Positions 20,833-30,808 of a stretch of DNA of 57,767 nucleotides are shown here, in pieces. The notes below the pieces were generated by a model. It did not search any database, was not told the origin of the DNA, and worked only from the letters and a program-made list of their open reading frames with translations. The stretch's first letter is position 1, and every line of letters starts with the position of its first letter. Both the position numbers and the translations under genes were made by a program. The stretch is from positions 1-57,767 of the forward strand of contig JAPJNB010000165.1 in the NCBI GenBank assembly GCA_026461385.1. The letters run 5' to 3'. The DNA is from Akkermansiaceae bacterium. GTDB lineage: Bacteria; Verrucomicrobiota; Verrucomicrobiia; Verrucomicrobiales; Akkermansiaceae.

Positions 20833-21783
20833 CTACTGTTGAGCAATGCTGTTCGATTTTGATCTAGGTAGGTCGTTCGGGCGGCAGATGATGATGCCGG
20901 CATGCTTCGATCCGCTGCTCAAGTAATCGCTGATGGGTCGGTCAATGATCACCTTGCGGCCCTTGTCATGGTCTGAGGTGGCGTGGGTGAAATAGGCTCG
21001 GTTGTTGATGCGAATGATCATCCCGACGTGAGACGTGTAGCTGTCGTTCTCGCTCGTGGTGATCGCACAAATGTCGCCATTTTTGAGGTATTTCTCGGCG
21101 GTGCGCACCTTGGATTTTGGGATGTGATAGACGGGCAGGTTTGAGACCATGGCCTCGATTTTCCCCATGGGTTCAATGAGAGCGGGGTTGGATCGCAGGT
21201 AGCGGTATGCCTTCCATTGCAACGTCATTTCGTGGATCTCGCGGTGGAGTTTTTCGGCGCCTGGGATCTGGGCGGTGATGTTTGAGGCGTAGCCACGGCG
21301 TTGGTTGTCGTAGAACACCTCTTCGAGTTGGTGCATGCGGCTTAGGTAGCTTCCCGTGCAGATGCCGTTGCGATAGCGCTCGATTTCCACCATGTGGAGA
21401 AGATCCTGCGGCTTGTAAGGCGGGGCCTGGTAGCGGATGAGGCGGGCAATCGCCAAGGCGTTTTCATAAAATGTCCAGCAGTCCATCGCTGTTAGATTTG
21501 CTACGGGGGATTCGGTGTGGTCATCCACCTCCAGTGTATAGTTCAGGTAAGGGGTGCCGACCAACTCGCGAGCCACGCGAACGGTTCGCTCGCTGAGTGG
21601 AAGGTCGCGCCAGTTTTCGCGGATGGCCTTGGAGAGGATCGCATTGAACTTCGCTGCACCTTGGAAAACGGTGGGGAGTGGAAGACGCGGGGATGTCGCG
21701 GGCGGCAAGGTTTTTTGAGCCATGCCCATTGCGGGGAACCCAACCGCGAAGAGGATGAATGTGCAGATAAATTTAAAATTCAT
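20833..21783 (-). CDS. DUF1460-like (amidase-like) secreted protein
   Basis: Signal peptide MNFKFICTFILFAVGFPAMG; RVARELVGTPYLNYTLEVD, MDCWTFYENALAIARL, GDICAITT...TSHVGMIIR...THATS. Confidence 0.75.
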   Translation of the reverse strand: MNFKFICTFILFAVGFPAMGMAQKTLPPATSPRLPLPTVFQGAAKFNAILSKAIRENWRDLPLSERTVRVARELVGTPYLNYTLEVDDHTESPVANLTAMDCWTFYENALAIARLIRYQAPPYKPQDLLHMVEIERYRNGICTGSYLSRMHQLEEVFYDNQRRGYASNITAQIPGAEKLHREIHEMTLQWKAYRYLRSNPALIEPMGKIEAMVSNLPVYHIPKSKVRTAEKYLKNGDICAITTSENDSYTSHVGMIIRINNRAYFTHATSDHDKGRKVIIDRPISDYLSSGSKHAGIIICRPNDLPRSKSNSIAQQ

Positions 21784-21863
21784 GAAATAGACATAGCCGA
21801 TTTCATGCCGCGAGGAAAGGGGGGATTTGATTTGGGTGGCGGCTTGGTCGCCTCGTGATGCGA

Positions 21864-22337
21864 TCAGCCTTGCAGGCTCTCGAATCCGGCGTCCTCCAAG
21901 AGCGTCATTTCGGCGATCGCTCGGTTGGCGAGTTCGTCGCAGCGTTCGTTTTCGGTGTGTCCAGCGTGTCCCTTGACCCAGCACCATTCAATTTTGTGAG
22001 TGCCCATTGCTGCTAAGAGGAGCAGCCAGAGGTCCTGGTTTTTTACTGGTTTTTTATCGGCAGTTTTCCAGCCGCGTTTTTTCCAGCCTTCGATCCATTT
22101 TTTCGAGATGGCATCGATCAGGTATTTCGAGTCCGAGTGAAGTTGGATCTCGCAAGGTTCGGTCAGCACCTCCAGCGCGGCGATGGCAGCGCGCAATTCC
22201 ATCCGGTTGTTGGTGGTAAGGCGGTAAGCGGCGGAGAGTTCCATCCGGTGCTTGCCAGAGACCAGCACGGTCCCATAGCCGCCGGGGCCCGGATTGCCCT
22301 TGCAGCCTCCGTCGGTGTGGATGATCACTCGCTTCAT
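21864..22337 (-). CDS. rnhA: Ribonuclease HI
   Basis: [61 protein letters not shown]. Confidence 0.95.
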   Translation of the reverse strand: MKRVIIHTDGGCKGNPGPGGYGTVLVSGKHRMELSAAYRLTTNNRMELRAAIAALEVLTEPCEIQLHSDSKYLIDAISKKWIEGWKKRGWKTADKKPVKNQDLWLLLLAAMGTHKIEWCWVKGHAGHTENERCDELANRAIAEMTLLEDAGFESLQG

Positions 22338-22411
22338 GGTCGGAGAGCGTGCTTCATCGTCAGGCGGGCTGGCAAGCGTGGCGTGGCCGAGACCATGGAT
22401 TTGCGGTTGGA

Positions 22412-23119
22412 TCAATGGCTGGGCTCAGCGGGCTGCTGCGGAAACATCGAGATGAGCGCGACTACGAGAATAATCAAGGCGGCCGATGTTGAGTAGCGGC
22501 TCAATTCGAGGCCGCCATGGTCGCGTGGTTTGTCGAGGAAATCGCCCACGACCGCACCGAGCGGACGGGTGACGATGAAGGCGGCCCAAAAAAGCAAGGT
22601 CTTCGAGAGTTTCGTCCAGTAGTGGCCGGCCGCCACGGCTGCAAGCATGCCGCCAAAGATCAGCGCAGCACCCGTGTAGCCAAGGTCCGCGCTATCGGCC
22701 GTCCAGTCACCCAATGCGGTTCCGAGGGTTTGTGAAAACAGAATCGTCACCCAGTAAAACAATTCCGATTTTGGTGAGTTCACCGAATCGACCGCCACCG
22801 AGCCCATCGTGCGATGCCAGAGCCAAAGGGACCCGATGAGCAAACTGAAGAGAATCAAGCTGCCTCCCGTGTAGCCAATGCCTAGGGAGCGGTCTGCGAA
22901 ATCCGCAAGGGTGGTGCCCACGGTGGTGGTGGCGATGACGGTGAGCCAATAGAGCGCTGGATGAAATTTCCTAGCAGAAATTTGCGTCGAAACTGCGGCG
23001 CAAAACAGCACTGCGAAGATGCCAGTTCCGACGAGATATCCAAGATTCATCGACATCGAAACCGCATCGCCCCCAGTTTCTCCAAGCGTGGTCGCAAGAA
23101 TTTTGATCGCCCAGAACAC
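22412..23119 (-). CDS. DUF347/COG4705-like multi-pass membrane protein (N-terminal start uncertain)
   Basis: Repeats [43 protein letters not shown]. Confidence 0.75.
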   Translation of the reverse strand: MFWAIKILATTLGETGGDAVSMSMNLGYLVGTGIFAVLFCAAVSTQISARKFHPALYWLTVIATTTVGTTLADFADRSLGIGYTGGSLILFSLLIGSLWLWHRTMGSVAVDSVNSPKSELFYWVTILFSQTLGTALGDWTADSADLGYTGAALIFGGMLAAVAAGHYWTKLSKTLLFWAAFIVTRPLGAVVGDFLDKPRDHGGLELSRYSTSAALIILVVALISMFPQQPAEPSH

Positions 23120-23244
23120 GAGTGTGACCTGAGGGACCTTGCTGGTGATGATGGATTTTTCGGCAGTAATGGGATCTAATGTCGTTATTTTCTGTTAGAA
23201 AACTGAGCGAACGGACTGTCACCCACGATTGCGAACTTGGCGGC

Positions 23245-24393
23245 TTAGGCTTGCTTCACGTCGACCCACTGCTTCGTCTTGGCCGATTCTAACACGGCAT
23301 CGCAGACGTATTGCGTCCCGAGTGCGTGCCGGAAGTCTGGATAGGCTTTTGGAGCGCTTGGGTCGTCGAGTGAGTTGAAGAACTCTGCGAGTTCATGGGT
23401 GAAGGAATGTTCGTATCCGAGGCAGAGGCCGGGAACCCACCAGTTGCCGGCGTAGGGGTGATCGCCATCGGAGCAATGGATGCTGCTCCAACCGCGGCGG
23501 TCACCCGGAACCCCGTGGTCGAAGTAATCGAGGCGATTGAGGTCGTGGAGATCCCAGGCGAGCGATTTCTTTTCGCCGTTGATTTCGAAAGTGTTGAGTG
23601 CCTTGTGTCCGCGGGCGTAACGTGTCGACTCAAAGATCGCGAGTGAACCATTTTCGAAGCGTGCGAGAAATGCGCAGGCGTCGTCGATGGTGACCGCTTG
23701 TTTTTGTCCGGTTGCCGTGTGGACACGCTCCTTGATGAAGGTCTCGGTCATCGCGCTAACCGAAGTGATGTTACCGTTGATCCAGCGCGCGGTATCGATG
23801 CAGTGTGCGAGGAGATCGCCCGTGACGCCGGAGCCAGCGGCGGCAGCGTCGAGGCGCCAGAGGCCGGCGCCTCCTTGCGGGAGTTCTTCGGAGATCGTCC
23901 AGTCCTGGAGAAAGTTCGCGCGGTAGTGGAAGATGCGTCCGAGTTCGCCTGAGGCCACGATGTTTTTCGCGAGAGTCACGGCGGGGAGGAATCGGTAGTT
24001 GTACCACACCAAGTTTGGCAGGCCGGATTTTTCGACTGCTGCAACCATTTGCTCGCCTTGTTCGCCGTTGAGGGCGAGCGGTTTTTCGCAGAGGATCATC
24101 TTGCCATGGGCGATGCAGGCGAGTGCGATTTCGGCGTGTGAGTCGTTCGGTGTGCAGATGTCGATGGCGTCGATGTCATCCCGTTTGACGAGTTCGCGCC
24201 AATCTGTTTCGTAGGAGGCGTAGCCCCATTTCTCGGCGAAGGCCTTGACCTTTTCCGCATCGCGGCCACAGACCGCTTGGCGAACGGGTACGTGTTGGTG
24301 ATCGAAGAAATGGCTGAGTTGTGAATAGGCGTTCGAGTGGGTACGGCCCATGAAGCCATAACCGATGAGTCCGATGCGGATTGGTTTTTTCAT
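23245..24393 (-). CDS. Gfo/Idh/MocA-family oxidoreductase
   Basis: [54 protein letters not shown]. Confidence 0.92.
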   Translation of the reverse strand: MKKPIRIGLIGYGFMGRTHSNAYSQLSHFFDHQHVPVRQAVCGRDAEKVKAFAEKWGYASYETDWRELVKRDDIDAIDICTPNDSHAEIALACIAHGKMILCEKPLALNGEQGEQMVAAVEKSGLPNLVWYNYRFLPAVTLAKNIVASGELGRIFHYRANFLQDWTISEELPQGGAGLWRLDAAAAGSGVTGDLLAHCIDTARWINGNITSVSAMTETFIKERVHTATGQKQAVTIDDACAFLARFENGSLAIFESTRYARGHKALNTFEINGEKKSLAWDLHDLNRLDYFDHGVPGDRRGWSSIHCSDGDHPYAGNWWVPGLCLGYEHSFTHELAEFFNSLDDPSAPKAYPDFRHALGTQYVCDAVLESAKTKQWVDVKQA

Positions 24394-24406
24394 AATGAAA
24401 AATAGG

Positions 24407-25408
24407 TTAGATTGCTTGATCGACTTGGATCATCGCAGCCAAGATGTTTTGCCAAGTGGCTGGGGTTTCGAGAGTTTCGTTAGAGAACATGCAGCCGTCC
24501 CAGCAGATGTGTTTCATGCCGCGGCTGGCAGCGTCTTTGAGCCAGTAGGTGGATGCTTTGGCGATATCAATTTTTCCGTTAGGATCATCGGCAGGGCAAT
24601 GACGGCCGGTCTTGTCGTGTGAGCCCGTGCCATGAACGGAGCCATCGTTTTGAGCGACGTGGAAATCGAGGGTCCATGGGCGGAGTGCATCGGTCATGGT
24701 TTTGTACGCAGCCCAGAACTCCTCATCGGTGTAGCCTTCCTTGAGGAGTGCAGCCTCTGGGGCGTTGTATCCCATGAGGTAAAGGTACGTGTGGGCGAGG
24801 TCCGCTTGGAATCCGACGATTCCAGGCATCGCGGTTGCTTCGAGGGTGTCGAGCATTGCTTGCCATGAGTGCATGCCGCCCCAGCAGATTTCTCCTTCGG
24901 CAGCGAGGCGCTCGCCGTGTTGTTCAGCGATTTTTCCGGCCTCGCGGAATGTCTCTGCGATCCTTTGCGTGTTGCCTGCGGGATCCTTCGCCCAATCTCC
25001 GACCGAGCTGGCGGAGTCGATGCGGATCACGCCGTATTCGCGGACGCCATGTTGATTAAAAACTGATGCGATGCGGCAGGCTTTTTCCACGGCGAGCAGG
25101 AACTTGCTGCGAGCCTCGGCGTCGCCCATGGCGGAATCGCCCACGGTTCCGGGCCAGATCGGCGCGACCAGCGAGCCGATCTTGAGGTTGTGACTGGCGA
25201 CGAGGTCGGCGATGCGCTTCAGCTCGTCATCCGAGGCGTCGGGGTCGGTGTGCGGGTGGAAAAGAAAGGAATCGATGCCATCGAATGTGCGGCCGTTGAC
25301 ATTTGCGGCGGCGGTGAGTTCGAGCATGTGCTCGAGCGAGATCGGTGGATGGTCGGTGCCGGGTTCCTTGCCGACTAGGCCGGGCCACATCGCGTTGTGA
25401 AGTTTCAT
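24407..25408 (-). CDS. Sugar phosphate isomerase/epimerase (xylose isomerase-like TIM barrel)
   Basis: [43 protein letters not shown]. Confidence 0.8.
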   Translation of the reverse strand: MKLHNAMWPGLVGKEPGTDHPPISLEHMLELTAAANVNGRTFDGIDSFLFHPHTDPDASDDELKRIADLVASHNLKIGSLVAPIWPGTVGDSAMGDAEARSKFLLAVEKACRIASVFNQHGVREYGVIRIDSASSVGDWAKDPAGNTQRIAETFREAGKIAEQHGERLAAEGEICWGGMHSWQAMLDTLEATAMPGIVGFQADLAHTYLYLMGYNAPEAALLKEGYTDEEFWAAYKTMTDALRPWTLDFHVAQNDGSVHGTGSHDKTGRHCPADDPNGKIDIAKASTYWLKDAASRGMKHICWDGCMFSNETLETPATWQNILAAMIQVDQAI

Positions 25409-25462
25409 GGAGGGTATGGGTTGTTTTTTGTTAGTTTGTTAGGTTTCGTTAGAAATTGAAAA

Positions 25463-26725
25463 TCATTGGTGTTTGTATGCGCCCATGGCGGGAGCATTTG
25501 GGTTCACTTCTGGGCCGAAGTAACGGAGTGCGACGAGTGGCTCGGTGAGTGAAGTGTTTTTGAAAGTGACCCCTTGTGTTGCGGCGGACTCGGTGCAGAA
25601 GAACTCGTCGTTAGAAAGCTCATTGAAGCGCAGGAGTTTCGGGCAATTCAGGCGCAGTTTGTTGGCGAAGCCCTCGCCTTGCACCACGATCAGCGAATAC
25701 GCGCCGTTGTCCTTGATGGTCGCGCTTTGGCCCGGTTCGATCGTGATTTCCTTGGCGGTGAAATACTGGAAGCCATCGACCTTGCCATAGACGATCCATT
25801 TGTCGTGATACCCATCGCCCTTTTCGGCGGTCACGGGTTCGAGGTAGTGGTTGTCCTTGAAGTTTGGGTCGACATTTTTTTCCCAGTCGAGCTGGTCGAT
25901 GATGAAGTCGATGTCTTGATGTTTGTCCTTGGGCATGTCCTTGACGAGGAGTGACCATGGGACCTCACGGCCTTCCACGAGGTTTTGGTACATGCCGAAG
26001 ACATCGGAGCCCCACTGAGGTTCGTAGGTGCAGAGTGAGCCGGGTGCGTGGAGGATGCAGGGGTCGATCAGCCAGCCGGTACCGACCTTCAGGCGGTATG
26101 CTTTTGATAGATCGAGGATGCCATTTTCGCCCTTGTTCCAATTGGCGATGCACTTGCGCACTTGGTCGCGGGTGGTGCCGGGTTCGAAGCCCATGAACGT
26201 GTATGGGAAATTGTTGCCAACGTTGTTGTGTTGGGGAGGAAAGTAATAGGACTCCGGTTTACCTTCTTGGCCGACGAGTGCGGCTTGTTCCGCGCTCTGG
26301 TGCATGTGGTGCGGGATGGGCCCCATGTTGTCGAAAAACTTCGAATAAACCGGCCATTTCCCGTATTTTTCCCAAATTGACTTGCCGATGATGTCCGAGC
26401 CGACTTCGGCGATGGCATCGCGCAGAGTGAAACGTTCGCGGCCAACAACGACGTAAGAGAGCCCCTCATCGGCCGCCCTGCCCTCGTTGGCTGTTTCGGT
26501 GGTCGAGCCGAACCAGCGTTCATCGATGCCGCCGCGGTTGAGGCCGTAGGCGTAGGTGTCATCCGGGTGTAGCTTGATCCGCAAGCCGGGTTGGAGGAAC
26601 GAGCGGGGGACCCAAGTTGGGGAGAGGCGCAAAAGCCCTCCGGTGTCCTCCAAGTGCCCTTCGATCAGCGGCTTGAGGTGGGTGGAGGTGGTGGATAGAT
26701 CAGCGGTGGTCAGTGGGTGGTTCAT
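25463..26725 (-). CDS. Cupin-type sugar isomerase-like protein (mannose-6-phosphate isomerase-like)
   Basis: HHMHQSAEQAALVGQEGKPESYYFPPQ, GTGWLIDPCILHAPGSLCTYEPQWGSDVF, two cupin-like segments. Confidence 0.65.
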   Translation of the reverse strand: MNHPLTTADLSTTSTHLKPLIEGHLEDTGGLLRLSPTWVPRSFLQPGLRIKLHPDDTYAYGLNRGGIDERWFGSTTETANEGRAADEGLSYVVVGRERFTLRDAIAEVGSDIIGKSIWEKYGKWPVYSKFFDNMGPIPHHMHQSAEQAALVGQEGKPESYYFPPQHNNVGNNFPYTFMGFEPGTTRDQVRKCIANWNKGENGILDLSKAYRLKVGTGWLIDPCILHAPGSLCTYEPQWGSDVFGMYQNLVEGREVPWSLLVKDMPKDKHQDIDFIIDQLDWEKNVDPNFKDNHYLEPVTAEKGDGYHDKWIVYGKVDGFQYFTAKEITIEPGQSATIKDNGAYSLIVVQGEGFANKLRLNCPKLLRFNELSNDEFFCTESAATQGVTFKNTSLTEPLVALRYFGPEVNPNAPAMGAYKHQ

Positions 26726-26786
26726 GAATCGATAAGGTTCGGTTGCTACGGATGGTGGTGGGAAAAACTATCAAACATTTGGGTGG

Positions 26787-27884
26787 TTAGGCGACGAATG
26801 TCCAGTCGAGTGCGACGACGATTTCGTGGCCGAATTCGCCCGTGATGGAGACGGCTGAGTGGCCGGCGGGTTTGATTCTGCGGACACAGCCGAAGCCATC
26901 CGGCGTGAGAGCGACGGCTTGGACGATGCGTAGCGAGACCGTTTCATTGGGGTTGAAGTGGCGGGTCGTCGGGATGTGGTCAGCGGAAAGCCGATTTTCG
27001 CGGGAAATTTCCACGCCGTCGCAGAAATGCGAGCAAACTTCTTCGATGCCGATGCGTCCGAGGTGCCGTGCGTTCCATGGGGCAGCGGTGCGGCCGCCGT
27101 TAGAAATCCACAGCAGGGTGGAGGGGAAATCCGCGGGGTTTTTCAGTGAGAACCACAGGTAGCCGTCGAGGACCGCCGCAGACCATGCGAAGGGCTGCTC
27201 ATCGTTTGCCGATTCATTCACCAGCATCACGAGGTCTTCGTGGCCGATTCTGCTAGGGTAGCGAGTGAGGTCGGTGGTGCCGCCGTTCGCTAGATTTACC
27301 GCGCTGAGATCGGTGAAAGCCGATCCCTCGGCGAGGGCTTGCGTTTCGCCCTCAGCGGGGTTTGCGAACTGACCCGGATAAACCGATGCCCAACGGAATG
27401 CGCTCGTGGTGATCCGCCCGGAATCGATCTGCAGGTGGGACAAGTCGAGAATCGGGTGGTTGCCGTAATTGAAATCGCCCGAGATGTTCGAGATGAGATG
27501 CTCGGAATAAATCGCGTGATGACCATCGCGTGTGGATAGAATTTTCCTAACATGTGCCCCTGAATCAGCAGCCTCAAGAGTGAGGTGAATCGACCGATCG
27601 TCGCGGGTTGCTAGATTCCATGGCGCATTTGCGGGGTCGCCATGAGGAGGTCCATTCGTTTGTCCACCGAAGGGCAGGCAGAAGAAATCCCCGCGTAGCA
27701 CCGAGAGAAGTGGCGGGATTTCTGGAAACTCCGTGGGGCTCCAAGGTGCGAGCGCGTAGGGTGATACGTCGCGTCCTGTTAGATGGAAAACCACGGGCGC
27801 AAGATGTCCCGCGCGTGAGGTGATTTCTAACGAAAGCTCCGCAGTGGTCAGTTGGAATGATGGCTCGCCGTGAGTGTGATGCAT
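26787..27884 (-). CDS. Galactose mutarotase-like domain protein
   Basis: ITSRAGHLAPVVFHLTGRDVSPYALAPW, FFCLPFGGQTNGPPHGDPANAPW, beta-rich mutarotase-like arrangement. Confidence 0.55.
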   Translation of the reverse strand: MHHTHGEPSFQLTTAELSLEITSRAGHLAPVVFHLTGRDVSPYALAPWSPTEFPEIPPLLSVLRGDFFCLPFGGQTNGPPHGDPANAPWNLATRDDRSIHLTLEAADSGAHVRKILSTRDGHHAIYSEHLISNISGDFNYGNHPILDLSHLQIDSGRITTSAFRWASVYPGQFANPAEGETQALAEGSAFTDLSAVNLANGGTTDLTRYPSRIGHEDLVMLVNESANDEQPFAWSAAVLDGYLWFSLKNPADFPSTLLWISNGGRTAAPWNARHLGRIGIEEVCSHFCDGVEISRENRLSADHIPTTRHFNPNETVSLRIVQAVALTPDGFGCVRRIKPAGHSAVSITGEFGHEIVVALDWTFVA

Positions 27885-27891
27885 GGGTGCG

Positions 27892-28911
27892 TTAGTCCTT
27901 GAGAAATCCGCGGGCGTGCAAGTTGTTCAAGCGGCGCGCGATGTCGCCAAGCCCATCGGTCACGACGTCGTCGTAGCTGCGGCCATCGCGTGTGTCCACC
28001 CCGTGTCCGGGCTCGACGTTTCGCAGAAGTTCGAGTGCGGCATCCGTGTGGTCGAAGACCTCGACGAACACCTGCTTGAGCTTGCCCGTTTTCGCGGCAG
28101 CGGTGAGCAGGGCAGCGATCCAGCCGTCATCGGTCGAGAGGCAGCCGCGGGTCGTAGGAGCAGAGGCGTGGAAAATACCAAGTTCATCCGATTCGGCGAT
28201 TTGCGCGATGAGTTTTTGGTTTTCTGGAATCGACAGTCCGGAGTTGCCGCAGTGTGACGCATCCACGAGGAGTTTGAAGAATTTGATTCCAAGGGCTTGA
28301 TTGGCTGCGCGGACAAATTGCCAAACCCGTTCGAGGTTGGTGAAGGTCTTGAATTCTCCGGGTCTGAGGAATTCGATGTTCCATGTTTCCACGCAGGAGT
28401 TTACGAGTCCAGACTCCTCATAGGCGCGGAGGTGGACCTTGAGGTTTTGCGCGATCGCTGCCTCAAATTCCGCGCCATCGCGGCGGACCTCGGTAGCATT
28501 CATCCACTCCTCAATGCTGGTTGATGACAAGTGGCGCACGCCATGAGAAATGGCCGAACGAATCGAGTGGACCAACTGGGTGACCACGGCATCTTCATCC
28601 GCTGGGTTCATGGGATTGGCGCCGCCGACCATCATGATGAAATGAATCTCTAGCCCGAGCGCTTTGAGTCCGTCGATCATTTCAGCGACATCCTGTGGGT
28701 CTGAGGCGGAAAAAAATGAAAGTTGGACGATCGACATCTTGACCGGTGAGCTGGTGCAGAGCCTCTGCATTCCCGCGACGACCTCCAAGACACCGTCTGA
28801 ATTTCTGGGAAACTTGCCATTTTCATCCGGGGCAATGCCGCCCACAAACTTGAGGTGGGTGGGAACGACGCCGATTTGGATATTGTGTTTCAGGGCAACT
28901 TGATGAGCCAT
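27892..28911 (-). CDS. TIM-barrel sugar isomerase/epimerase-like protein
   Basis: KFFKLLVDASHCGNSGLS, WNIEFLRPGEFKTF; genomic context with other sugar enzymes. Confidence 0.55.
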   Translation of the reverse strand: MAHQVALKHNIQIGVVPTHLKFVGGIAPDENGKFPRNSDGVLEVVAGMQRLCTSSPVKMSIVQLSFFSASDPQDVAEMIDGLKALGLEIHFIMMVGGANPMNPADEDAVVTQLVHSIRSAISHGVRHLSSTSIEEWMNATEVRRDGAEFEAAIAQNLKVHLRAYEESGLVNSCVETWNIEFLRPGEFKTFTNLERVWQFVRAANQALGIKFFKLLVDASHCGNSGLSIPENQKLIAQIAESDELGIFHASAPTTRGCLSTDDGWIAALLTAAAKTGKLKQVFVEVFDHTDAALELLRNVEPGHGVDTRDGRSYDDVVTDGLGDIARRLNNLHARGFLKD

Positions 28912-29049
28912 GCCTGATTAAATGAGTGGATCGGAGCGGGGGGAAGGTTGAAATTCAGTAAAATCGTGCAACGAAATCGGTACGACTTTGGCTCGCAACT
29001 CGCTGGGTGGGTCAGGTCATGAGGAGATACCGATTGAAGATCCAAAAGG

Positions 29050-29122
<73 letters not shown>

Positions 29123-29854
29123 TATAAGGAATTCCGGTGGTGTGGATGCGCGCATGCGCCCCTTGAATGCATCCAAGTGCCCACCATCGATCGCAGAATC
29201 CATCCGCCATCTTGTGATTCACTCGGTTCAAGGTTCTATGCAGCCTCCATCATCGGGGTGGCAATTCATAATCTGGCTGGAGGGCCAGCCGCAAGGGGAT
29301 TCGTTCTAAACTCTGCCGTTTCGTCAGGCGGCGGTCGGGGGCTTCAGTCGAGGTCCTCGAATTTCCATTGGCTCGGGTGGTCAGCCATCCGAGGGGTGGA
29401 ATGCTCACTAAAGACTTAGCGATGACTGGTGGTGGTGCTCGCGGGTGGGTGCGTGCGCTTCCCAAATCAACGAGGGCTCACGGTCAGTCACTGAGTGCTG
29501 GGGGTGCTCCAAGAGGTTCGTGTTTGTCTGTTGAGAGGAGTCAATGGTCATGAAATCAATATCTTTTTTTAAGTAAAAATAATCGTAAATAATTCATTTT
29601 GTGTGAATTAAAAAATAAAATAAAAAATTTGAACGATCGTTTAAATTGAACGCTTAGGCAACTGAAGGTTTGAAGGATGGTGACCACGCTCAGGCGCTCG
29701 ATTCGTGCGAGTCCGCTGGGTGGGCGCGGCACGGGTTGCGGTCAGGTAAGGTTGGTCTTTCTTGGAGCTTTGGATTTCGGATGGTTTTTGAACTTGGCAA
29801 CACGAACTGCCTTGATTTGTTAAGTTTTGCGAAATAGTTTCGGCGCAACTTCCC

Positions 29855-30766
29855 ATGGCAAAAAAGCGCGCTGCTGGACCGATTACCCGACGCCCTCTGA
29901 AAAATCAGAAGCGGGCGCGGGCGACATTTGGCGAGGTGTTGAGCACCGCGAGTCGCCGAGCCCATGATCAGGTCAATCGGCGCAGTGGGAGGCCGGGCGA
30001 CAAGCTCGTATGGGCGATGGTGGCTGCCGCAGAGATGGACGATGACATCGACCATGCCGATTGGCTGAAGCGGTTGATGCGTTGGGTGCTGGCGGTGGTG
30101 ATGTTGCCGCTGTGTTGGGTGACGAGTTGGACTTTTCTCGCGAGGTTTTCCCAGGCGACGGTGGATCAGAATTTCTGGAAGACCGCAGAATTTTGGTATT
30201 TTGCGACCGGGGTGATAGTGATGTTAGGCTGGTTTTGGTCTGGCTTGTTCCAACGGTTTTTCCTCTACCTTTATGTGCTGGGGCATGAGTTGACGCATGC
30301 GGTGTTTGTGGTTCTATTTCGCGGGCGCGTAACCGATTTTCATGTGAGCACCGAGGGAGGGTACATCACCACCAACAAGACCAATTTGGTCATCGCACTG
30401 TCTCCTTATTTTGTGCCGTTTTGGTCGGTGGTGGGTGCTGTGTTCTACTTGCTCGCGCGGCATTTTGCGGGGTTTTCGGGCGAATGGGATCGAGTGCTTT
30501 ACGCATTGCTTGGGGCGACTTGGACTTTTCACATGGTGTGGACGATTTGGATGATTCCGCGCGATCAGCCGGATTTGAAAGAGAACGGCACGTTTCTGTC
30601 GCTCGTGATCATTTATCTCGCCAATTTACTCATCATGACTGGATTGCTGTGCATTTCGACGGGGTCAGTCTGGGAGAACACCCAAGGGTTTGGGATGGAG
30701 TGGTTGCGCAATGCCGCGACGTGGGGCGATGCCTTTCTGCGGTGGGCGCAGACCTTGAGGCATTAA
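29855..30766 (+). CDS. Multi-pass membrane protein with HELTH zinc-metallopeptidase-like motif (M50-like)
   Basis: YLYVLGHELTHAVFVVLFRGRV within a hydrophobic context; basic N-terminus. Confidence 0.6.
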   Translation: MAKKRAAGPITRRPLKNQKRARATFGEVLSTASRRAHDQVNRRSGRPGDKLVWAMVAAAEMDDDIDHADWLKRLMRWVLAVVMLPLCWVTSWTFLARFSQATVDQNFWKTAEFWYFATGVIVMLGWFWSGLFQRFFLYLYVLGHELTHAVFVVLFRGRVTDFHVSTEGGYITTNKTNLVIALSPYFVPFWSVVGAVFYLLARHFAGFSGEWDRVLYALLGATWTFHMVWTIWMIPRDQPDLKENGTFLSLVIIYLANLLIMTGLLCISTGSVWENTQGFGMEWLRNAATWGDAFLRWAQTLRH

Positions 30767-30808
30767 TTCCGGGTTGATCTTGGGGCCGAGCAGGAAGATG
30801 CTCCGAAT

